From ATZT02 sp964639395 (GTDB taxonomy: Bacteria; Actinomycetota; Actinomycetes; S36-B12; UBA5976), in assembly GCA_964639395.1 (NCBI GenBank), contig CAZXCT010000047.1, positions 1-10,021 on the forward strand: a DNA stretch of 10,021 nucleotides, written 5' to 3'. Positions 1 through 5,789 of the stretch are shown in pieces; position 1 is the stretch's first letter, and the number at the start of each line of letters is the position of its first letter. The notes below the pieces were generated by a model. The model saw only the letters and a list, made by a program, of their open reading frames with translations, was not told where the DNA came from and ran no database searches. Position numbers and translations under genes: made by a program.

Positions 1-1
1 A

Positions 2-676
2 ACTTCTTTTTTCGCAGGCACTCCCGCCCTACCGCAAGATGGAATGGGGGCTTTTAGTAAACAACTAGAAGATAAGGTGCCACAAGATTTCATTTCTTTG
101 AATGAACCAGTCTTAGCAATTGCGCCCGGAAGAGTTGTCTCTGCCCAAAACGAATATATTGTCGAAAATATTATTTTGGCAACTGACGCACAGGTGGCAA
201 CCAAATTGCTTAACTTACCCGAGCAAAAAGTGCACAAAGTGAGAACTTGGTATTTAGTTGCAGATCAAGAAAAAACAGATTTAATCGCTGGTCAAAAATT
301 GATCGTGACCGAGGCAAAAACTAATCCAATTTTGGTAAATTCAACAGTAATTTCAAATATTTCAACATCTTATGCGCCAAATAATACAACTTTAATAAGT
401 GCAAGCGCTATTGAATCAAATACAAAACTTGATCAATCTACCCTCTTAAATTATTTATCACACTTGTATCAAGTACCAACAAATAATTGGAAGGTTGTTG
501 CTGACTACGAGGTTTTGAATGCTTTGGCTGCGATGTATTCGCCATTTAATCCAATCAAAAACCCAAAAGTTTCGGCTGGATTATTTATCGCAGGTGACCA
601 TCGAAGTTTTTCTAGTATTCAAGGCGCATTGCTTGCTGGGGTTAGTGCGGCCCGATCCCTAATTGCAACAAAATAG
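2..676 (+). CDS. FAD-dependent amine-oxidase-like oxidoreductase, C-terminal part (5' end outside window)
   Basis: The reading frame is open from base 2, so the gene begins upstream of the window and about 224 C-terminal residues are visible. The ATG at 44 is internal: the residues before it (TPALPQDG) run on into MGAF and form the conserved 'TPALP..GMGA' block of flavin amine-oxidase/phytoene-desaturase-like proteins. Further on, ILATDA matches the 'VVATDA' strand that closes the FAD domain, and the end (LFIAGDHRSFSSIQGALLAG) is the typical C-terminal FAD-contact motif (GD, then a run such as SIxGAxxSG). The N-terminal dinucleotide-binding motif is not in view. The family oxidises amines, carotenoid precursors or porphyrinogens, and the substrate cannot be assigned from this part. 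The gene converges with the MMPL gene, whose stop codon lies 2 bp away; no terminator is visible between them. Confidence 0.8.
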   Translation, partial: TSFFAGTPALPQDGMGAFSKQLEDKVPQDFISLNEPVLAIAPGRVVSAQNEYIVENIILATDAQVATKLLNLPEQKVHKVRTWYLVADQEKTDLIAGQKLIVTEAKTNPILVNSTVISNISTSYAPNNTTLISASAIESNTKLDQSTLLNYLSHLYQVPTNNWKVVADYEVLNALAAMYSPFNPIKNPKVSAGLFIAGDHRSFSSIQGALLAGVSAARSLIATK

Positions 677-678
677 TT

Positions 679-2877
679 TTACGGTAAACCTTTACGAAGT
701 TTGCTTGGCCACCAAATAAATCTTCCAATGTCGTTGGTCAAAGCTGGCACCAATAGTGCTCTAACCACTATTGCGTCAAGTAAGACACCAAAAGCAACGG
801 CAAATCCAAGTTGCGCGAGCAATACCAAAGGCAAGACACCTAACACAGCAAATGTGGCTGCTAAGACTATTCCGGCACTTGTGATGACGCCACCTGTTGC
901 AGTTAAACCTTTTAGGGTTCCTGCTTTTGTGCCAATTTTCTTGGACTCTTCGCGAACTCTCGTCATCAAAAAGATGTTGTAATCAATACCTAGTCCGACT
1001 AAAAATACGAACGCAAAAAGTGGAAACAATGGATCTGAGCCCGGGAATCCAAATACATACTCAAATACCAAATGACTTACGCCCAAGGTTGCCGCAAATG
1101 AAAGCACTACTGTACTTACTAATAAAACTGGTGCAATCAAGCTTCTTAGCAATAAAGCCAAGATTATAAAAATCACAACTAAAATTGTTGGGATGATCAC
1201 CATATTGTCTCGTTGCGATGAAACCTGGATGTCATAGTTTACTGCGGTAAATCCACCAACCAAAATTTCATCACTGAGCGGTGCAAAAGAATCTCGCATT
1301 TCTACAATGAGATCTTGCGCTTCACTTGAGTCTGCTGATTCATTTAAAGTGACATAAATAATCATTTCGCCATCAACAACTTTTGGCGTCAAGTCAGTGG
1401 GCGCTTGGCCTGGAATTATTGGCGAATTCGTCAATGGCACTACCGCATCTACCCCTGCTAAGTCATTTAGTACTTCGGTCACCGGTTGCGCTAATTCGAC
1501 TGGCAAAACCACAACAGTTGGATTGCCCTCACCGGCCGGAAAGTGCTTTGATAAAACTTCTTGGCCAACGACTGAATCAGGCTTACCGACAAAAGAATCT
1601 GTTTGGCTTAGTCCGTTAGCTTCAAATTGTGTTGAATAAGCAGCAAAACCTGCCAACATCAGCGCAGTTATTACCCAAGTAATTCGCGGACGGCGACCTA
1701 CCCCTTGGGCGACTTTCGACCAGATGCCAGAAAGTTTTTCGTCTTTGTCATCAAATTTTGGAATCTTTGGCCAAAATATCCATCTTCCAAAAATTAATAG
1801 TAATGCAGGAAGCAACGTTAAAGAGACAACAAATGCTGCGGCAATACCAAGCGCTGCAATTGGTCCAGTTGATCTGTTTGAATTCAACTCGCTAAGTAGC
1901 AACACTGACAATGCCGCGATAGCAGTTGCGGCAGATGCAGCAATCGGCTCAAGCACGTTTCTCCAGGCAACTCGCATTGCTTTAAATCTTGAGGCGTGGT
2001 GGTGCAACTCTTCTCTGTATCGAGCCACCAGTAGCAGTGCGTAATCAGTAGCAGCACCTATTACTAAAACAAATAAAATACCTTGCGACTGACCATTTAA
2101 AACTACTAGCTCATTATCCGCTAACAAATAAACAATTCCGCCGGCAGAAGCAAGTGCCAACACAGCACTGGTGAGCGGCAAAATCCATAAAACTGGACTT
2201 CGGTAAACAAAAAGCAAAATAACTGCCACTACCGCCAGTGCGGTAAATAACAGTGTTGAATCAATTTCACCAAATGAATCAAAAAAATCTGCCAAAATAC
2301 CGCCAGCACCAGAAACATTTATTTGAAGTCCTTCAACCTCACTTGCCGCCTCACGCATTGCAATAACAACTGCCGGCAAGGCTGGCTCACCACCAGCAAG
2401 TGGCTTAGCTATTGCTTCTGCTGATAAATCCACACTTAGTAAAACAGCTTCTTTATCTTCTGAAATAAGTGGAAAGATTGGTTCATCGCTCGCCAAGAAA
2501 TCGCCAATTACCATGCCATCGCTATTTTCAATTTCTTTATCTTTTAGCCCGCTAGCAAATTCTTGGACTTTTAAGAGATTTTCTTCAGTTAAATCACCGC
2601 TGATAACGATTACAGTTGGTAAACCATCGCCAACTTGAAATTTCTCAATTCGCTCATTGGCGATTGTGGACTCAGCAGAATTTGGTAAAAAGTTAGCGTT
2701 GTCGTTATCTTGCACGTCACTAAGTTGTCCAAATAAAGGTCCTAGTACTCCAGTAATTGCCACCCAGGCCATAACTACTAATAGAGCTAAAAATGAAAAT
2801 TTGAAACTTCCAACATTATTTTTAATACGCGCATGCTTTGCTTTCAAACGAAAAACACTCTCCAATTTCACTCTCAA
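679..2877 (-). CDS. MMPL/RND-family membrane transporter
   Basis: This 732-residue protein has the two-fold repeated RND layout: a first membrane helix (about 27-50), an extracytoplasmic domain (about 51-205), helices 2-6 (about 206-368), a second first-type helix (about 398-416), a second external domain (about 417-555) and helices 8-12 (about 558-712). Both halves keep the proton-relay motif of MmpL proteins: GAATDYA at 274-280 (Asp278-Tyr279, followed by RYREE) and GLGIDYN at 628-634 (Asp632-Tyr633, followed by RVREE). Known relatives export lipids or other hydrophobic compounds using the proton gradient; the substrate here is unknown. No ATG lies near the N-terminus. The coordinates use TTG at 2877, but GTG at 2871 and TTG at 2865 are also possible, the last with a GAGAG ribosome-binding site (2875-2871) 5 nt upstream. 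It is divergent from lipB across a 91-bp gap. Confidence 0.92.
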   Translation of the reverse strand: MRVKLESVFRLKAKHARIKNNVGSFKFSFLALLVVMAWVAITGVLGPLFGQLSDVQDNDNANFLPNSAESTIANERIEKFQVGDGLPTVIVISGDLTEENLLKVQEFASGLKDKEIENSDGMVIGDFLASDEPIFPLISEDKEAVLLSVDLSAEAIAKPLAGGEPALPAVVIAMREAASEVEGLQINVSGAGGILADFFDSFGEIDSTLLFTALAVVAVILLFVYRSPVLWILPLTSAVLALASAGGIVYLLADNELVVLNGQSQGILFVLVIGAATDYALLLVARYREELHHHASRFKAMRVAWRNVLEPIAASAATAIAALSVLLLSELNSNRSTGPIAALGIAAAFVVSLTLLPALLLIFGRWIFWPKIPKFDDKDEKLSGIWSKVAQGVGRRPRITWVITALMLAGFAAYSTQFEANGLSQTDSFVGKPDSVVGQEVLSKHFPAGEGNPTVVVLPVELAQPVTEVLNDLAGVDAVVPLTNSPIIPGQAPTDLTPKVVDGEMIIYVTLNESADSSEAQDLIVEMRDSFAPLSDEILVGGFTAVNYDIQVSSQRDNMVIIPTILVVIFIILALLLRSLIAPVLLVSTVVLSFAATLGVSHLVFEYVFGFPGSDPLFPLFAFVFLVGLGIDYNIFLMTRVREESKKIGTKAGTLKGLTATGGVITSAGIVLAATFAVLGVLPLVLLAQLGFAVAFGVLLDAIVVRALLVPALTNDIGRFIWWPSKLRKGLP

Positions 2878-2956
2878 TAGAGAAATAATTCACATACACC
2901 CCCAACAATAGGCGAATACTTAATTGCTGGCATCTGGCAGGGGCGAAGCCACTCGA

Positions 2957-2962
2957 TAACAT
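2957..2962 (+). promoter_or_regulatory. Candidate -10 box of a leaderless lipB promoter
   Basis: TAACAT fits the actinobacterial TANNNT -10 pattern and ends 6 nt before the lipB ATG at 2969, so transcription would start at or next to the A of the start codon. The bases before the ATG (ACATTGGATT) hold no convincing Shine-Dalgarno sequence. Both points suggest a leaderless mRNA. No good -35 is visible. Inference from spacing only. Confidence 0.45.
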
Positions 2963-2968
2963 TGGATT

Positions 2969-3646
2969 ATGTCTGACGCCCAGTTGTTGATTGAAAAATG
3001 GGGATTTGGGGCTGAAGCGGTTGAATATCAATCCGCTTGGGATCGCCAAAAACTACTTCACCAAAAAGTGGTCGAGGGTACCCAACAAAATGTGGTCGCC
3101 CTCTTAGAGCACCAAAGTGTTTACACGGCTGGCCGCTCCACCCAAAGTTCTGACCGACCAAAAAATGAGGCAAAAGTTTTCGACATTGATAGAGGCGGTC
3201 GCATAACCTGGCATGGCCCAGGTCAACTGGTGGGATATCCCATAATGCGTTTACCAGACCCAATCGACATAGTTGCACATGTACGTCGAATTGAGTTATT
3301 ACTTATTGAGACCTGTCGTGAATTTGGCATTACGGCAAATCAAATCACCGGCAGAAGTGGTGTCTGGATAACAACTTCAAGCGTTCCTAAAAAAATAGCG
3401 GCAATTGGAATTAGAGTGGCAAAGCGAGTCACGATGCATGGTTTTGCAATTAATTGCAACAACGACTTAAAGCCTTTTAATGAGATTGTTCCGTGTGGAC
3501 TCGCAGATGCAGAAGTAACGAGTTTAAGTGCAGAATTAGGCAGAGAAGTGAAGATAGCAGAGGTGCTACCAATTATTGAGCGTCAACTATTAGCCGGAGC
3601 GCTTGAGCGAAAAATTGACAAATCCCGTAGCCTAGAGTCAATATGA
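2969..3646 (+). CDS. lipB: Octanoyl-[acyl carrier protein]:protein octanoyltransferase LipB
   Basis: LipB moves octanoate from acyl carrier protein to the lipoyl-domain lysine of the 2-oxoacid dehydrogenases and of glycine-cleavage H protein, the first step of endogenous lipoate synthesis, in the cytosol. The 225-residue product is of normal length. It has the family block RGGRITWHGPGQ at 75-86, GRSGVW at 128-133, the active-site lysine region PKKIAAIGI (Lys142 by motif) and the acyl-thioester cysteine in NEIVPCGL (Cys176), so all catalytic elements are present. The ATG at 2969 is the first start in frame and is probably leaderless. The stop TGA overlaps the lipA ATG in an ATGA junction (4 bp), which indicates translational coupling and a shared transcript. 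The last 20 or so residues are charged and unremarkable. Confidence 0.96.
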   Translation: MSDAQLLIEKWGFGAEAVEYQSAWDRQKLLHQKVVEGTQQNVVALLEHQSVYTAGRSTQSSDRPKNEAKVFDIDRGGRITWHGPGQLVGYPIMRLPDPIDIVAHVRRIELLLIETCREFGITANQITGRSGVWITTSSVPKKIAAIGIRVAKRVTMHGFAINCNNDLKPFNEIVPCGLADAEVTSLSAELGREVKIAEVLPIIERQLLAGALERKIDKSRSLESI

Positions 3647-4581
3647 CAGACCTAGCCCCCGGTAAAAAACTATTGCGGATAGAAGCGCGCAATGCCGAAG
3701 TGCCGATTGAACGCAAACCCGCTTGGATTAAAAATAGAGTTAAAACTGGCCCCCAATATACCCAAATTAGAAATCTAGTTTCAGAAAAAGGGCTTCATAC
3801 TGTTTGCCAAGAGGCTGGATGTCCAAACATTTATGAGTGTTGGGAAGATCGCGAAGCTACCTTTTTAATTGGTGGATCAGCTTGCACCCGAAGATGTGAC
3901 TTTTGTCAGATTGACACAGGTAAGCCATCCCCGCTCGACAGATCAGAGCCAATGAAAGTTGCTATGAGTGTCAAAGAAATGAATTTGGCATATGCCACCG
4001 TTACCGGTGTTGCCCGAGATGACTTAGCAGATGAAGGTGCCTGGCTTTACGCAGAAACGATTAGGGTAATTCACCAAACCGTACCTAATTGTGGTGTTGA
4101 AATTCTCGTTCCTGATTTCAGTGGCAAGCCAGATTTACTCAAAGAAGTATTTGACGCAAATCCAGAAGTTTTTGCCCATAACCTTGAAACAGTCCCTAGA
4201 ATTTTCAAAAGAATTCGTCCTGCCTTTGATTATCAACGATCGCTTTCTGTAATCTCTCTGGCTAAAACCAGAGGTCTCATAACAAAATCTAACTTGATAT
4301 TAGGCATGGGCGAAAACCGAGAAGAGATAGAGAAAGCCTTAATTGATTTACATAAGGCTGGATGTGACCTTATTACTATTACCCAATATTTACGGCCCAC
4401 TACAAAACATCACCCAGTCGATCGGTGGGTGAAGCCAGAAGAGTTTGTCGAATTAGCTGAGGTCGCAAAACAAATTGGTTTTGTCGGGGTAATGAGCGGA
4501 CCGCTGGTTAGATCCTCTTACCGGGCTGGCAGACTTTACCGGCAAGCCGCTGAAGCGAGGATGAATTCACTAAATGGCTAA
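3643..4581 (+). CDS. lipA: Lipoyl synthase LipA (radical SAM)
   Basis: LipA inserts two sulfur atoms into protein-bound octanoyl chains to give lipoyl groups, acting after LipB. The 312-residue protein has both iron-sulfur cluster signatures: the auxiliary cluster CX4CX5C at Cys55, Cys60 and Cys66, and the radical-SAM CX3CX2C at Cys81, Cys85 and Cys88. The conserved RSSY sequence that gives a serine ligand to the auxiliary cluster lies at 290-293. Other family blocks are ATVTGVARDDL and NLILGMGE. The length is typical of actinobacterial LipA. The start overlaps the lipB stop by 4 bp. The end overlaps the next gene by 8 bp, so the three genes form one compact transcription unit. Confidence 0.97.
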   Translation: MTDLAPGKKLLRIEARNAEVPIERKPAWIKNRVKTGPQYTQIRNLVSEKGLHTVCQEAGCPNIYECWEDREATFLIGGSACTRRCDFCQIDTGKPSPLDRSEPMKVAMSVKEMNLAYATVTGVARDDLADEGAWLYAETIRVIHQTVPNCGVEILVPDFSGKPDLLKEVFDANPEVFAHNLETVPRIFKRIRPAFDYQRSLSVISLAKTRGLITKSNLILGMGENREEIEKALIDLHKAGCDLITITQYLRPTTKHHPVDRWVKPEEFVELAEVAKQIGFVGVMSGPLVRSSYRAGRLYRQAAEARMNSLNG

Positions 4582-5281
4582 AAATCCAAAAAAACTAAAA
4601 GAACCAAAGCCGAAAAAAGAAAGATTTAAGCAACTAAAACTTATTCGTCAAACATTTGTTTTAACTAAAGAAGTAGATCCTTACATTGGCTTAATTCTCT
4701 TTGCAGTATTTATCCTCACCACAGGCCCAATTATTGCTTTGGGTATTTTTACTACTAATTCAATGTTTTCATTAATCATAAGCATCACACTTGGTATAAC
4801 GATTGGCTTGATGCTAACCGTTATTGTTTTTGGAAGAAGAGCTGAATCAGCAGCTTACGCAAAAATTGAGGGTCAACCTGGTGCTGCGGCAGCAATCTTG
4901 AACACGCTAAAGAAAGGTTGGATTGTCACTCCTGCCATAGCGTTAACCAAGCAACAAGATCTCGTGCATCGAGTTTTGGGTCCAGTCGGCGTGGTCTTAG
5001 TTGGTGAAGGATCTGCTAACCGAGTTTCACAACTTCTGCAAAGTGAAAGAATCAAGGCGCAAAGAATTGCTGGGGAAGTTCCGGTAACTACTGTAATTGT
5101 TGGAATGCAAGAAGGAACAGTCCCGTATCGCAAATTAGTAAAGCACGTTAGAAAACTCGGTAAAAAAATCTCGCCTAAAGAAGTGCGCCAATTAAGATCT
5201 AAGTTTGGAGCAGTTGCCGGAAGTCCTTTGCCAATTCCAAAAGGACCAATGCCGAAGGGTTTAAGAGTTCCTCGTCGCTAA
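4574..5281 (+). CDS. DUF4191-family membrane protein
   Basis: This 235-residue protein has a very basic N-terminus (MAKNPKKLKEPKPKKERFKQ, 1-20), two membrane helices (about 37-59 and 64-86) and a C-terminal domain of about 150 residues, probably cytosolic, that ends in a basic, proline-rich tail. Segments such as AYAKIEGQPGAAAAIL (95-110) and GRRAESAAYAKIEGQPG are what I recall from the actinobacterial DUF4191 family, which regularly follows lipA. No catalytic motif is recognisable and no function is known to me. The ATG lies inside the end of lipA (8-bp overlap, different frame). An AGGA about 12 nt upstream is too distant to be a strong ribosome-binding site, so translation probably depends on coupling to lipA. 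The gene converges with the RDD gene with a single base between the two stop codons. Confidence 0.8.
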   Translation: MAKNPKKLKEPKPKKERFKQLKLIRQTFVLTKEVDPYIGLILFAVFILTTGPIIALGIFTTNSMFSLIISITLGITIGLMLTVIVFGRRAESAAYAKIEGQPGAAAAILNTLKKGWIVTPAIALTKQQDLVHRVLGPVGVVLVGEGSANRVSQLLQSERIKAQRIAGEVPVTTVIVGMQEGTVPYRKLVKHVRKLGKKISPKEVRQLRSKFGAVAGSPLPIPKGPMPKGLRVPRR

Positions 5282-5282
5282 A

Positions 5283-5642
5283 TCAGGCTTTTACTACCGC
5301 AGCTCCAACTAGTAAGTCGTGTAAGCCTCGCTGGTTTTTATCCATAACTACTGCCGGAATAACCAACAAAATCAATAGCGTTCTTGCTAATACTTGCCAA
5401 AGCATTAATCGCGGTGACCTATAAGAAACTACGCGTAATCTAAATAAACGTTGCCCAAAAGAAGCGCCAGTCAGCCAAGTGAGCAAGACCACTTCTGTGG
5501 CAAAAATTGCCATGGTCCAGAGCCCATACGCCCCAGATCCGAAAGGTAACTCTGGTAACAGCAGCCGCACAACTAGCAGGCTCGCCACCCAATCTGCGGT
5601 CAACGCCAATATTCTTTGCCAAACCCCGGCCAAATTTGTCAT
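5283..5642 (-). CDS. RDD-family small membrane protein
   Basis: The 119-residue product matches the RDD family: an N-terminal membrane segment carrying the Arg...Asp pair (QRILALTADW, 9-18), two more hydrophobic segments (about 38-58 and 84-101), a basic loop after SFGQRLFRLRV, and the conserved C-terminal block DKNQRGLHDLLVGAAVV. RDD proteins are small three-helix membrane proteins; some have been linked to ion or sodium tolerance, but the general role is unknown. In actinobacteria an RDD protein commonly sits between the DUF4191 gene and glnA. The ATG at 5642 lies 7 nt after a TAGAAT box, which fits a leaderless transcript. The gene is divergent from glnA and shares its upstream region, including the GlnR-like array, so joint nitrogen control is possible. 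Confidence 0.85.
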   Translation of the reverse strand: MTNLAGVWQRILALTADWVASLLVVRLLLPELPFGSGAYGLWTMAIFATEVVLLTWLTGASFGQRLFRLRVVSYRSPRLMLWQVLARTLLILLVIPAVVMDKNQRGLHDLLVGAAVVKA

Positions 5643-5649
5643 ATCTCAC

Positions 5650-5655
5650 ATTCTA
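5650..5655 (-). promoter_or_regulatory. Candidate -10 box for the RDD gene (leaderless)
   Basis: Read on the minus strand this is TAGAAT, a near-perfect -10 hexamer. It ends 7 nt before the ATG at 5642, placing the transcript start at about the start codon. The -35 position (around 5673-5678) falls inside the GlnR-like array and is not a consensus hexamer. Confidence 0.5.
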
Positions 5656-5666
5656 ATTGATATTTC

Positions 5667-5704
5667 GTAACACAGCGTTAACAGAAGAGATACCGTACCG
5701 ATAC
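5667..5704. promoter_or_regulatory. GlnR-like operator: four half-sites at 11-bp spacing
   Basis: Four pentamers sit on one strand at exact 11-bp steps: GTAAC (5667-5671), TTAAC (5678-5682), GATAC (5689-5693) and GATAC (5700-5704), each separated by 6 bases. This is the layout of actinobacterial GlnR operators (gTnAC-n6-GaAAC repeated twice; AC-n9-AC in mycobacteria). The frame continues no further on either side: ATTGA lies one step before and GCCCT one step after. The array lies 10 bp from the glnA -10 box and 11 bp from the RDD -10 box, over the -35 region of both. GlnR usually activates glnA under nitrogen limitation. The regulator gene itself is not in the window. Confidence 0.7.
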
Positions 5705-5714
5705 CCACTCGCCC

Positions 5715-5720
5715 TAAGGT
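5715..5720 (+). promoter_or_regulatory. Candidate -10 box of the glnA promoter
   Basis: TAAGGT fits TANNNT and would place the transcript start near 5726-5728, giving a leader of about 63 nt. The bases 17-18 bp upstream do not resemble TTGACA and are covered by the last two GlnR-like half-sites, as expected for an activator-dependent promoter. The call rests on pattern and position only. Confidence 0.45.
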
Positions 5721-5731
5721 TTACTCAAGTA

Positions 5732-5771
5732 GGCACGCCCAAAGTGCCAGATTAATCTCTCGATTTGAGAG
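5732..5771 (+). promoter_or_regulatory. Two small hairpins in the putative glnA leader
   Basis: GGCAC (5732-5736) can pair with GTGCC (5744-5748) across a 7-nt loop, and CTCTC (5757-5761) can pair with GAGAG (5767-5771) across a 5-nt loop. Both stems are only 5 bp. GCAC of the first stem could instead pair with GTGC at 5771-5774, giving an alternative fold close to the ribosome-binding site. This is not a riboswitch class I recognise. Confidence 0.3.
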
Positions 5772-5779
5772 TGCACCGT

Positions 5780-5787
5780 AGGAGGAG
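5780..5787 (+). promoter_or_regulatory. Strong Shine-Dalgarno sequence of glnA
   Basis: AGGAGGAG stands just before the ATG at 5790, with the AGGAGG core 4 nt away. It is by far the strongest ribosome-binding site in the window and contrasts with the leaderless-type starts of lipB and the RDD gene. It fixes the glnA start. Confidence 0.85.
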
Positions 5788-5789
5788 CA

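Noticed and set aside
44..46. ATG at 44 as the start of the first gene
   Set aside because: The frame is open to base 2, and the residues before the ATG belong to a conserved oxidoreductase block, so the ATG is internal.
2967..3278. Open frame of 103 codons on the minus strand inside lipB
   Set aside because: It lies entirely antisense to a clear lipB, with no ribosome-binding site or family resemblance; a chance frame.
5727..5789. Known glutamine riboswitch in the glnA leader
   Set aside because: The conserved cores of the glnA/glutamine aptamers are not visible, and those are mainly known from cyanobacteria; only two short hairpins are present.
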